From contig CALUFR010000017.1 of assembly GCA_944319875.1 (NCBI GenBank), positions 28,520 through 92,519 of the forward strand: a DNA stretch of 64,000 nucleotides. Direction: 5' to 3'. Within the stretch, counting starts at the first letter, position 1; every line of letters begins with the position of its first letter. The notes under the pieces were generated by a model. The model saw only the letters and a program-made list of their open reading frames with translations. It had not been told where the DNA came from and ran no database searches. Below are positions 37,784-45,473 of this stretch, piece after piece. This DNA is from an uncultured Bacteroides sp. GTDB taxonomy: Bacteria; Bacteroidota; Bacteroidia; Bacteroidales; Bacteroidaceae. A program made the position numbers and the translations under genes.

Positions 37784-37838
37784 CTACCTGTTTTCACATT
37801 TTTATGCCCGAAGATGCATCTCATCCGAGATAAAAGGC

Positions 37839-37846
37839 TATCTTTG
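37839..37846 (+). promoter_or_regulatory. -7 box of the TPR-kor operon
   Basis: TATCTTTG, 19 bases before the ATG at 37866. Confidence 0.75.
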
Positions 37847-37865
37847 TACGTCCAAACGTGATAAA

Positions 37866-38144
37866 ATGATGGAGAAACTGGATACCATAAAAGAACTAAT
37901 TTACAAAGGAGAAGCAGAACTGGCCATCAAGGAACTGGACCTCTTCATCCAGACTTCCACAGAGCATTTGGATCAGGCCTACTATCTCTGCGGAAACGCT
38001 TGGCGCAAACAAGGCAACTGGCAGCAGGCGCTGAATAACTACCGCCGTGCGATAGATATCAACCCCGACAGTCCCGCCCAAAATGCTTATGCCATGGTGA
38101 TAGACATCTTGAACTTTTACAATAAAGATATGTATAATCAATAA
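37866..38144 (+). CDS. Short TPR-repeat protein leading the 2-oxoacid oxidoreductase operon
   Basis: 92 residues with about two tetratricopeptide repeats (DQAYYLCGNAWRKQGNWQQALNNYRRAIDINPDSP). TPR proteins mediate protein-protein contact. It is the first gene after the promoter and lies 17 bases before the ferredoxin subunit, so it is co-expressed with the oxidoreductase; an assembly or docking role is possible but not shown. Two Met codons at the start (37866, 37869). Confidence 0.85.
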   Translation: MMEKLDTIKELIYKGEAELAIKELDLFIQTSTEHLDQAYYLCGNAWRKQGNWQQALNNYRRAIDINPDSPAQNAYAMVIDILNFYNKDMYNQ

Positions 38145-38161
38145 AATAAGGAACGTAAATT

Positions 38162-38389
38162 ATGGCAAAAATCAAAGGAGCAATTGTTGTGGATACCGAG
38201 CGTTGCAAAGGCTGCAATCTCTGTGTCGTGGCTTGTCCCCTCCACGTGATAGCCCTCACCAAGGAGGTGAACATCAAAGGATATAATTACGCGCATCAGA
38301 TTCTGGAGGACACTTGCAACGGCTGCGCGTCGTGCGCCACAGTCTGTCCTGACGGCTGCATTTCAGTCTATAAAGTCAAAGTCGAATAA
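38162..38389 (+). CDS. 2-oxoacid:ferredoxin oxidoreductase, ferredoxin-like delta subunit (2[4Fe-4S])
   Basis: 75 residues carrying two cluster motifs, CKGCNLCVVACP and CNGCASCATVCPDGC, each CxxCxxCxxxCP-like. It passes electrons from the TPP site to ferredoxin. Position before the alpha subunit and size fit the KorD/VorD subunit. Confidence 0.93.
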   Translation: MAKIKGAIVVDTERCKGCNLCVVACPLHVIALTKEVNIKGYNYAHQILEDTCNGCASCATVCPDGCISVYKVKVE

Positions 38390-38403
38390 TAATAAGTAAG
38401 AAT

Positions 38404-39492
38404 ATGGCAGAAGAAGTTGTATTAATGAAAGGGAACGAAGCCATCGCCCACGCCGCCATCCGCTGTGGAGTCGACGGATATTTCGGTTACCCGATTACTC
38501 CCCAGTCGGAAGTATTGGAAACACTGGCCGAGCTGAAGCCTTGGGAAACCACCGACATGGTGGTTCTGCAGGCCGAAAGCGAAGTAGCTGCAATCAATAT
38601 GGTATACGGCGGCGCCGGAAGTGGTAAAATGGTAATGACCTCATCGTCCAGTCCCGGTGTCAGCCTGAAACAGGAAGGAATCTCCTATCTGGCAGGTGCC
38701 GAACTACCTTGCCTCATTGTCAATGTGATGCGCGGCGGCCCCGGCTTAGGAACCATCCAGCCCAGTCAAGCCGACTATTTCCAAACCGTAAAGGGAGGTG
38801 GACATGGTGATTACCGCCTCATCGCATTGGCTCCGGCATCGGTACAGGAAATGGCTGACTTTGTGAGTCTTGCTTTTGAGTTGGCCTTCAAATATCGCAA
38901 TCCTGCCATCATTTTAGCCGATGGTGTCATCGGACAAATGATGGAGAAAGTGGTATTGCCACCCATCAAACCACGCCGCACAGAAGCCGAAGTCATCGCC
39001 CAATGTCCATGGGCCACAACCGGTAAGACCAAGGATCGTAAACCCAATATCATTACCTCACTCGAACTGAAACCTGAAGAGATGGAAAAGAACAACATCC
39101 GTTTCCAGGCCAAATACCGTCAGATAGAGGAAAATGAAGTCCGTTTTGAAGAAATCAACTGTGAAGATGCCGATTACCTCATTGTAGCTTTCGGCTCCAT
39201 GGCCCGCATTGGACAGAAAGCGATGGAACTGGCTCGCGAAGAAGGAATTAAGGTAGGTATCCTACGCCCCATTACACTTTGGCCTTTCCCCAAGAAAGCC
39301 ATTGCTGCCTACGCTGACAAAGTCAAGGGCATGCTGGTGACCGAGCTGAATGCCGGACAAATGATCGAAGACGTTCGCCTGGCTGTCAATGGAAAGGTAC
39401 GTGTCGAGCACTTCGGACGACTGGGAGGTATTGTGCCTGATCCTGATGAAATCGTAGCTGCTTTGAAAGATAAGATCATCGACAACCAATAA
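38404..39492 (+). CDS. 2-oxoacid:ferredoxin oxidoreductase alpha subunit (KorA/VorB-type)
   Basis: 362 residues. N-terminal Pyr domain with GNEAIAHAAIRCGVDGYFGYPITPQSEV, then SEVAAINMVYGGAGSGKMVMTSSSSPG, domain III and a C-terminal transketolase-C-like part (VGILRPITLWPFPKKAI). Acts on 2-oxoglutarate or branched-chain 2-oxoacids with CoA and ferredoxin; the sequence does not let me decide between the KOR and VOR activities. Separated from the beta subunit by a small membrane-protein gene. Confidence 0.93.
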   Translation: MAEEVVLMKGNEAIAHAAIRCGVDGYFGYPITPQSEVLETLAELKPWETTDMVVLQAESEVAAINMVYGGAGSGKMVMTSSSSPGVSLKQEGISYLAGAELPCLIVNVMRGGPGLGTIQPSQADYFQTVKGGGHGDYRLIALAPASVQEMADFVSLAFELAFKYRNPAIILADGVIGQMMEKVVLPPIKPRRTEAEVIAQCPWATTGKTKDRKPNIITSLELKPEEMEKNNIRFQAKYRQIEENEVRFEEINCEDADYLIVAFGSMARIGQKAMELAREEGIKVGILRPITLWPFPKKAIAAYADKVKGMLVTELNAGQMIEDVRLAVNGKVRVEHFGRLGGIVPDPDEIVAALKDKIIDNQ

Positions 39493-39503
39493 AATATTGC
39501 CCG

Positions 39504-39665
39504 ATGGAAACGGATAAAATAAGAAACGTATTGAACATCATCTTCCTTGTGCTGGCTGTGGTTGCAGTCGCCACTTATTTCTTGGTAGACGACTTCATGA
39601 CTTTCGTCTACGTCTGCGCAGCAGCTATCTTCTTCAAGGTAATGGAGTTCTTCATACGATTTAGC
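39504..39665 (+). CDS. 53-residue two-helix membrane protein between kor alpha and beta genes
   Basis: An ATG at 39504, 11 bases after the alpha-subunit stop, opens a 53-codon frame ending in TAG at 39665, 21 bases before the beta-subunit start. Its two hydrophobic stretches (VLNIIFLVLAVVAVATYFLV at 9-28 and MTFVYVCAAAIFFKVMEFFI at 32-51) are separated by only VDDF, so it should be a tight hairpin in the inner membrane. It sits inside the operon with no other gene on either strand, which supports translation. Function unknown; it might tether the oxidoreductase to the membrane, near Rnf or another ferredoxin user. That idea is speculation. Confidence 0.75.
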
Positions 39666-39686
39666 AATAGATAAGGAGGAGTAATT

Positions 39687-40448
39687 ATGACAAAAGAAGA
39701 TATCATCAAACCCGAAAACCTGGTTTACAAGAAACCGACGCTGATGAACGACAATCCGATGCACTACTGTCCGGGCTGCAGCCACGGCGTGGTACACAAA
39801 CTCATTGCTGAAGTCATTGAGGAAATGGGAATGGAAGATAAAGCCATCGGCATCTCACCCGTAGGATGTGCCGTCTTCATCTACAATTATCTGGACATCG
39901 ACTGGCAAGAAGCCGCTCACGGACGCGCACCTGCTTTGGCCACTGCCATCAAGCGTCTGTGGCCGGACCGGCTTGTCTTCACTTATCAAGGTGACGGCGA
40001 CCTGGCTTGCATCGGCACGGCAGAAACCATCCATGCACTAAACCGCGGCGAAAACATCACCATTATCTTCATTAACAATGCCATTTATGGCATGACCGGC
40101 GGACAAATGGCTCCCACCACACTGGTAGGCATGAAGACAGCTACTTGCCCCTATGGACGTGACGTACATCTGCATGGCTATCCCTTGAAAATGGCTGACA
40201 TTGCCGCCCAGTTGGAAGGCACCGCCTATGTCACCCGCCAGAGCGTACAATCCGTTCCTGCCATTCGCAAAGCGAAGAAAGCCATCCGCAAAGCATTCGA
40301 GAATTCACTGGCAGGCAAGGGAAGCAACCTGGTAGAAATCGTCTCCACCTGCAACTCGGGATGGAAGATGACACCCGCGGCAGCCAACAAATGGATGGAA
40401 GAGAACATGTTCCCCTTCTATCCGCTCGGAGACTTAAAAGATAAATAA
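39687..40448 (+). CDS. 2-oxoacid:ferredoxin oxidoreductase beta subunit (TPP-binding)
   Basis: 253 residues. YCPGCSHGVVHKL at the N-terminus and GDGDLACIGTAETIHALNRG (TPP-Mg motif GDGD...N) followed by INNAIYGMTGGQMAPTT identify the beta subunit. A cluster-binding Cys set (CPGC, GCAV and the distal CNSG) is present as in the family. A clear Shine-Dalgarno-like AAGGAGGAG lies just before the ATG at 39687, unusual in Bacteroides. Confidence 0.94.
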   Translation: MTKEDIIKPENLVYKKPTLMNDNPMHYCPGCSHGVVHKLIAEVIEEMGMEDKAIGISPVGCAVFIYNYLDIDWQEAAHGRAPALATAIKRLWPDRLVFTYQGDGDLACIGTAETIHALNRGENITIIFINNAIYGMTGGQMAPTTLVGMKTATCPYGRDVHLHGYPLKMADIAAQLEGTAYVTRQSVQSVPAIRKAKKAIRKAFENSLAGKGSNLVEIVSTCNSGWKMTPAAANKWMEENMFPFYPLGDLKDK

Positions 40449-40468
40449 CCCTTAGTATATCAATTCTT

Positions 40469-41011
40469 ATGAAAGAAGAAATCATCATAGCAGGATTCGG
40501 AGGGCAAGTCGTATTGTCGATGGGAAAAATTCTGGCTTACTCCGGACTGATGGAAGGCAAGGAAGTGACTTGGATGCCCGCGTATGGTCCTGAACAACGA
40601 GGCGGAACAGCCAACGTGACCGTCATCGTAAGCGACGAGAAAATATCATCTCCCATCCTTAGTAAATACGATGCAGCCATTATCCTCAACCAGCCTTCGC
40701 TGGAAAAATTCGAGAGTAAAGTAAAACCGGGTGGCGTACTCATCTACGACGGCTACGGCATCATCAATCCGCCGACACGTAAAGACATCCACGTCTACCG
40801 CATTGACGCCATGGATGCCGCCAACGAAATGAACAATGCCAAGGCATTCAACATGATTGTATTGGGCGGACTACTCAAAATCAAACCGATGGTTACACTG
40901 GAGAATGTCATCAAGGGATTGAAGAAAACCCTGCCCGAACGCCATCACCACCTCATTCCAATGAACGAAGAGGCCATCAAACGAGGAATGGAACTAATTA
41001 AAGAAGTCTAA
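40469..41011 (+). CDS. 2-oxoacid:ferredoxin oxidoreductase gamma subunit
   Basis: 180 residues. AGFGGQVVLSMGKILAYSGL and WMPAYGPEQRGGTANVTVIVSD are the gamma-domain hallmarks; VLGGLLKI follows. Last gene of the TPR-delta-alpha-small membrane protein-beta-gamma operon. A hairpin (CGGACGGT 41026-41033, ACCGTCCG 41063-41070) follows the stop. Confidence 0.93.
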   Translation: MKEEIIIAGFGGQVVLSMGKILAYSGLMEGKEVTWMPAYGPEQRGGTANVTVIVSDEKISSPILSKYDAAIILNQPSLEKFESKVKPGGVLIYDGYGIINPPTRKDIHVYRIDAMDAANEMNNAKAFNMIVLGGLLKIKPMVTLENVIKGLKKTLPERHHHLIPMNEEAIKRGMELIKEV

Positions 41012-41025
41012 GACCAACCCAGATA

Positions 41026-41076
41026 CGGACGGTGCAGAGTTGAGAGATCTCCCAATTCCGCTACCGTCCGCATTTG
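41026..41076 (+). terminator. Probable weak terminator after the oxidoreductase operon
   Basis: 8-bp arms CGGACGGT and ACCGTCCG enclose a 29-nt loop; the T-tract afterwards is short (CATTTGTT), so read-through into the MetH-like gene is possible. Confidence 0.45.
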
Positions 41077-41089
41077 TTCATACACCGCT

Positions 41090-41977
41090 ATGTCCACCCT
41101 CTCCTACACCATATCCGAGACGGTTCCCTATATCAATTGGATTTATTTTTTCCACGCCTGGGGATTTCAACCTAAGTTTGCCACTATTGCAGACCTGCAT
41201 GGCTGCGACTCATGCCGCGCCTTGTGGCTGGCTCGTTTTCCGGAAAGCGACCGTGCCAAAGCCGCTGAAGCCATGCAACTCTTCAAAGAAGCGCAGCGCC
41301 TGCTCCCCCGCCTGGAAGGTATCCTACACATACGGTGCCTCTTCCGCCTGTGCCGCGCAAATGCCGATGGTGACAACCTGCTGTTGGATGACGTCACTTT
41401 TCCCTTGCTCCGCCAACAAGCCTCTACCGTTCAAAGCCCCTATCTCTGTTTAAGTGACTTCGTGCGGCCGCTCGCGTCCGGCATAACCGACACCGTAGGC
41501 GTATTTGCAACTACAGTAGCCGAAGACGCGAACTTCCCCCAGATTGACGACCCCTATCAGCGCTTACTGATCCAAACCCTATCCGACCGTCTGGCCGAGG
41601 CTGCCACAGAAAAAATGCACGAACATATACGCAAAACAGTCTGGGGTTACGCCCCGGATGAATCCCTGTCCGTCTCCGAGCTCCTGCAAGAAAAGTTCCA
41701 AGGCATACGTCCGGCCGTAGGTTACCCCTCATTGCCCGACCAGTCTGTCATTTTCCTTATCGACCGATTGCTCAACCTGAAACAAATCGGCATTACCCTC
41801 ACTGCAAACGGAGCCATGCATCCGCATGCCTCAGTCAGTGGGCTGATGCTGGCTCATCCTGCCGCCCGCTATTTCTCAGTGGGGCGCATCGGCAAGGATC
41901 AACTGGAGGATTATGCCCGACGACGAGGGATTCCCGCGGAGCGAATGCGTATTTTTTTAGCTGCCAATCTGAAATAA
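41090..41977 (+). CDS. Free-standing B12-dependent methionine synthase activation (reactivation) domain protein
   Basis: 295 residues that match the C-terminal AdoMet-binding domain of MetH over its whole length: an N-terminal helical part (INWIYFFHAWGFQPKF, AMQLFKEAQRLL), the middle CLSDFVRPLASGITDTVGVFATTV, and the AdoMet-binding block GIRPAVGYPSLPDQS followed by HASVSGLMLAHPAARYFSVG and KDQLEDYARRRGI. In full MetH this domain reductively methylates inactive cob(II)alamin. Here it is a separate protein, implying a split MetH whose other domains are encoded elsewhere. The middle section differs from E. coli, as expected for distant homologues. Assignment is from conserved motifs. Confidence 0.88.
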   Translation: MSTLSYTISETVPYINWIYFFHAWGFQPKFATIADLHGCDSCRALWLARFPESDRAKAAEAMQLFKEAQRLLPRLEGILHIRCLFRLCRANADGDNLLLDDVTFPLLRQQASTVQSPYLCLSDFVRPLASGITDTVGVFATTVAEDANFPQIDDPYQRLLIQTLSDRLAEAATEKMHEHIRKTVWGYAPDESLSVSELLQEKFQGIRPAVGYPSLPDQSVIFLIDRLLNLKQIGITLTANGAMHPHASVSGLMLAHPAARYFSVGRIGKDQLEDYARRRGIPAERMRIFLAANLK

Positions 41978-42036
41978 TGTGATTTTACAATCCCCTCATA
42001 CGACCAATAACCATAAAAAGCCACCACACAAGAGTT

Positions 42037-42525
42037 ATGGATAAAACGGAACAAGAGTTTGTCACCCTGATTAAGGAATACGAACGCGTCATCTACAAAG
42101 TGTGTTATTTATATACCACGCCCAACGCACCGCTCGGCGACCTCTATCAGGAGGTGGTACTAAACTTGTGGAAAGCTTTTCCAAAGTTCCGAGGTGAATG
42201 CAAGGTATCCACCTGGATTTATCGCATCGCACTGAACACCTGCATCAGCTTTATGCGGAAAGAAAAGAATATTCCCGAAATCGTATCGCTGACACCTGCG
42301 GAAGCCGATCGAAGTGAGGAATGGGACGAGACACAAGCCATGCTGCGCCAACTGTATCGCATGATAAACCGGCTGGGACAATTGGAAAAATCCATTATTC
42401 TGCTTTATCTTGAAGAGAAAAGCTACGAGGAAATCAGCGAAATCACGGGCCTGACCGTAACGAATGTAGCTACAAAGCTAAGCCGCATCAAAGATAAATT
42501 GAGGAAAATGAAGAAGGAGGAATGA
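42037..42525 (+). CDS. ECF-type RNA polymerase sigma factor
   Basis: 162 residues: region 2 with VCYLYTTPNAPLGDLYQEVVLNLW and STWIYRIALNTCISFMRKEK, region 4 with LEKSIILLYLEEKSYEEISEITGL and an HTH (VTNVATKLSRIKDKL). The next gene starts two bases after the stop and encodes a membrane protein, the place where an anti-sigma factor is often found. Target genes unknown. Confidence 0.93.
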   Translation: MDKTEQEFVTLIKEYERVIYKVCYLYTTPNAPLGDLYQEVVLNLWKAFPKFRGECKVSTWIYRIALNTCISFMRKEKNIPEIVSLTPAEADRSEEWDETQAMLRQLYRMINRLGQLEKSIILLYLEEKSYEEISEITGLTVTNVATKLSRIKDKLRKMKKEE

Positions 42526-42526
42526 T

Positions 42527-43165
42527 ATGGAACTGGAAGATCTGAAGAAATCATGGCAGACGCTGGATAAACATCTGCAAAAACAAGACATAACCACTGA
42601 AGAACAGGTGGAACAACTCATTGCCTGCTACAAACAAAAGACGAGACGGAGACTGGGCAGCCTCATGAGCCTGCAACGAGCCTCACTCAGCATCGGCCTG
42701 CTTGCTTTGTTAGTCATAGGCACCATCTGCTTACTGCTTCCTTCTTGGGTTGAAGATACAGACACACGCACCAAGTGGCAGGTCGTACTTGTATATCTGG
42801 CAGCAACATTAATAGTCGGCGGCGGTTGGGACTGGCACACCTACCGCTACATTCAAAAGACACGCGTCGACCTGCTGCCCATTGCCGAAGTAAGCCGCCG
42901 CATTCTCAAGCTACGCTTATGGACTCGACAAGAGGTAGTGGCCATCAGCCTGTGGGTGCTGCTATTCGGCGGCATCTATTATTGGGTTAGGGATTTCTAC
43001 CTCCTACCTGCCGCCATACAGGCAATCAACATCAGTATCTTCATTCTGTTCGAGGTTGCTATCATCTGGCTGCTCTACCAAAAATTCATCTATAAACATC
43101 TGAACCAAATAAAAAAAGACATTGAAGACTTGAAAGACGTATGTACCGAATCACACTCATCCTAA
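42527..43165 (+). CDS. Membrane protein co-encoded with the ECF sigma factor, candidate anti-sigma factor
   Basis: 212 residues. A soluble N-terminal helix-rich part (MELEDLKKSWQTLDKHLQKQD) precedes four hydrophobic helices (about 53-72, 82-100, 140-158 and 168-188) and an acidic tail. The N-terminal LKKSWQTLD phrase is common in Bacteroides membrane proteins coupled to ECF sigma genes. It lacks a recognisable zinc anti-sigma motif, so anti-sigma function is inferred only from the two-base spacing. Overlaps the phosphoesterase gene by 25 bases. Confidence 0.8.
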   Translation: MELEDLKKSWQTLDKHLQKQDITTEEQVEQLIACYKQKTRRRLGSLMSLQRASLSIGLLALLVIGTICLLLPSWVEDTDTRTKWQVVLVYLAATLIVGGGWDWHTYRYIQKTRVDLLPIAEVSRRILKLRLWTRQEVVAISLWVLLFGGIYYWVRDFYLLPAAIQAINISIFILFEVAIIWLLYQKFIYKHLNQIKKDIEDLKDVCTESHSS

Positions 43166-44370
43166 TTCTGACTCTGCTCCTGCCCGACTTGTACATCTAT
43201 CTCGTGTACATCGTACGACGGACGAAAAACTTTGCATGGCGTATCACTTACTGGTTGCCTTCCGCTGCATTGGTTCTGCTATACCTGTACTTCATTTATT
43301 TTACGGGTGACAATGCACTGGCACACCATCCCCAAGCCATCGGCCGGTTAGCCATCGCTGTCATGGCACTGGCTGTACCCAAAATTATCTTCATGTGCTG
43401 TTCGCTCATCGGTATCCTGTGCCGCGGACTGGGTCGCTGCCTGTCAGCCGTCGTGCTGCACACGCCATTCCGCAGTCCCCAGACACCCTTTGTCGTACAC
43501 CGCACACCTTTCACCATCCTGGGACTGTTGCTGGGGGTAATCAGTTTCGTCAATGTAATTTATGGCGCTACGGCAGGCATCACGCGCTTTGATGTGAAAG
43601 AGGTGACTTATGAATCGGACCGCCTGCCCGAAGGCTTCGACGGATACCGCATTGTCCAACTGTCGGATATCCATATCGGCAGTTGGCAGGGACGCCCCGA
43701 AGCCATAGAGAAACTGGTGGAGTTGACCAACAAGCAGAAAGCCGACCTCATCGTCTTTACGGGCGACCTGGTGAACCAACAAAGTCACGAACTGGATGCC
43801 TTCCGGACAACCCTGTCGCGTCTGAAAGCTCCCGATGGTGTTTACTCCGTGCTGGGCAACCATGACTACGGCACCTACTACCATTGGAAGAACAGCCGCG
43901 AAGAGGCCGACAACCTGCAATACCTGCGGAACGCACAACGAAATATGGGCTGGAATTTACTGGACAACAGCCACGTCATCCTGCATCATCATGGAGACAG
44001 CATTGCCCTTATCGGTGTGGAAAACGACGGTGAGCCCCCCTTCTCACAGCATGCCGACCTGACTCAAGCCACCCGCGGCACAGAAGGCCTGTTCAGTATT
44101 TTGCTGAGTCACAATCCTACACACTGGCGACGCGAGGTGCTGCCCGATTCGGATATCGACTTGATGTTGGCCGGGCATACACACGCCATGCAAATGACCC
44201 TCTTCGGCCGTTCACTTTCATCGCTGAAGTACCCCGAATGGTCGGGTATGTACTATGAAGGTAAGCGAGGACTCTATGTCAACGTAGGTATCGGCTACGT
44301 CGGACTCCCCTTCCGCTTTGGTGCCTGGCCGGAGATAACTGTCTTCACTCTGAAAAGAAAAAATAAGTAA
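43141..44370 (+). CDS. Membrane-bound metallophosphoesterase (calcineurin-like)
   Basis: 409 residues. Four or five N-terminal membrane helices are followed by a calcineurin-type phosphoesterase domain with all metal-binding motifs: LSDIHIG, FTGDLVNQ, VLGNHDYG, LLSHNP and AGHTHAMQ. It resembles YkuE/YaeI-type enzymes acting on envelope lipids, but the substrate is unknown. Third gene of the sigma-factor unit through a 25-base overlap. Confidence 0.92.
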   Translation: MYRITLILILTLLLPDLYIYLVYIVRRTKNFAWRITYWLPSAALVLLYLYFIYFTGDNALAHHPQAIGRLAIAVMALAVPKIIFMCCSLIGILCRGLGRCLSAVVLHTPFRSPQTPFVVHRTPFTILGLLLGVISFVNVIYGATAGITRFDVKEVTYESDRLPEGFDGYRIVQLSDIHIGSWQGRPEAIEKLVELTNKQKADLIVFTGDLVNQQSHELDAFRTTLSRLKAPDGVYSVLGNHDYGTYYHWKNSREEADNLQYLRNAQRNMGWNLLDNSHVILHHHGDSIALIGVENDGEPPFSQHADLTQATRGTEGLFSILLSHNPTHWRREVLPDSDIDLMLAGHTHAMQMTLFGRSLSSLKYPEWSGMYYEGKRGLYVNVGIGYVGLPFRFGAWPEITVFTLKRKNK

Positions 44371-44390
44371 GAACCACCTTTCGGAAATAG

Positions 44391-44532
44391 ATAGGAGGCG
44401 CCTCAGCAAAAAAAATCAAGCAAGCTTGTTTTTTCTGCTTTCGACTTTCACTATCTTTAAATAAAATAGGAGGCGCCTCAGCAAAAAAATCAAGCAAGCT
44501 TGTTTTTTCTGCTTTCGACTTTCACTATCTTT
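44391..44532. repeat. Two tandem copies of a 67-68 bp unit (period 75 bp) carrying a palindrome, a hairpin and a -7 box
   Basis: Copy 1 is 44391-44458, copy 2 is 44466-44532. The copies are identical except for one A in an A-run (8 versus 7). Each unit starts with ATAGGAGGCGCCTC (containing the 10-bp palindrome GAGGCGCCTC), then a hairpin CAAGC-AA-GCTTG flanked by A- and T-runs, and ends in ACTTTCACTATCTTT. In copy 2 the next base is G, completing TATCTTTG; in copy 1 it is A. It lies between the phosphoesterase stop and plsC. Confidence 0.92.
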
Positions 44533-44533
44533 G
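44526..44533 (+). promoter_or_regulatory. -7 box of plsC
   Basis: TATCTTTG, 22 bases before the ATG at 44556, formed at the end of the second tandem repeat copy. Confidence 0.7.
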
Positions 44534-44555
44534 CCCCAGAAAAAAAGCCTGTGTC

Positions 44556-45293
44556 ATGAAGTTTTTCTACTACATTTATCAGATTTGCATCGCGCTTCCC
44601 CTGTTTCTGGCGCTGACCGTCATAACGGCATTGATTACCATCATCGGTTCACTGCTGGGTGGAGCACATTTTTGGGGATACTATCCCGGCAAGATATGGT
44701 CGCAGTTGACGTGTTTTCTTCTGCTGATTCCCGTCCGTGTAGTGGGACGCGAGAAGCTGCACAAACACACGTCCTATGTCTTCGCGCCCAACCATCAGGG
44801 GGCTTTCGACATTTTCCTTATCTACGGATTCCTGGGCCGTAACTTCAAGTGGATGATGAAACAGAGTCTGCGGAAAATTCCTTTCGTGGGTAAAGCCTGC
44901 GAAAGCGCCGGCCATATCTTCGTGGAACGAGGCAATCCGAAAAAGATGATATCCATGATGCGCAAGGCCGAAGCGTCTCTGAAAGACGGCGTTTCAGTCG
45001 TTGTCTTCCCCGAAGGGGCACGTACATCCACAGGACACCTGAGTCCTTTCAAGCGCGGTGCCTTCCAACTGGCAGACGACCTGCAGTTGGCTGTAGTGCC
45101 TGTCACCATAGACGGTTCGTTCGAAATTCTGCCCCGTACGGGCAAATGGATACACCGCCACCGCCTTACGCTGACCATCCACGAGCCCATTCCCCCTAAA
45201 TGCAAGGGGCCGGAAAACGTGAAAGCCACCATGGACGAAACTTATGCCGCCGTGGAAAGCGCCCTGCCCGAAAAATATAAGGGCATGGCATAG
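44556..45293 (+). CDS. plsC: 1-acyl-sn-glycerol-3-phosphate acyltransferase
   Basis: Inner-membrane enzyme of 245 residues making phosphatidic acid. Two N-terminal hydrophobic stretches, then the four acyltransferase blocks: NHQGAFDIF (HX4D type, block I), WMMKQSL (block II region), VFPEGARTSTG (block III) and VPVTIDGS (block IV). Its promoter lies in the duplicated unit upstream. Confidence 0.94.
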   Translation: MKFFYYIYQICIALPLFLALTVITALITIIGSLLGGAHFWGYYPGKIWSQLTCFLLLIPVRVVGREKLHKHTSYVFAPNHQGAFDIFLIYGFLGRNFKWMMKQSLRKIPFVGKACESAGHIFVERGNPKKMISMMRKAEASLKDGVSVVVFPEGARTSTGHLSPFKRGAFQLADDLQLAVVPVTIDGSFEILPRTGKWIHRHRLTLTIHEPIPPKCKGPENVKATMDETYAAVESALPEKYKGMA

Positions 45294-45310
45294 CGTTTTT
45301 CCGCACTCCA

Positions 45311-45426
45311 CAACACAGTGCTTTATGGGGTTGTGACACAGTGCTTCGTCAGGGTCTCACGAAGCGTGTCGTCAGGAGGTCACGGCACGTGCCGTCAGAG
45401 GGTCACGAAGCGTGCCGTCAGAAAGG
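45311..45426. repeat. Five tandem imperfect 23-bp units
   Basis: Units: 45311-45333 (degenerate), 45334-45356, 45357-45379, 45380-45402 and 45403-45426 (one base longer). Typical core TCACGAAGCGTGCCGTCAG. Each unit has a short inverted repeat (CACGAAGCGTG; in the fourth, CGGCACGTGCCG is a 12-bp perfect palindrome), and changes in one arm tend to be matched in the other. Located just after plsC and before the convergent DUF4369 gene. Units directly abut without unique spacers, so this is not CRISPR. Confidence 0.88.
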
Positions 45427-45473
45427 GTTATTACGACCGATGGGAAAACGAGGCGGAACAATCTTGCCCGCGC

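Noticed and set aside
45311-45426. CRISPR-like array
   Set aside because: The 23-bp units abut with no unique spacers, and there are no cas genes.
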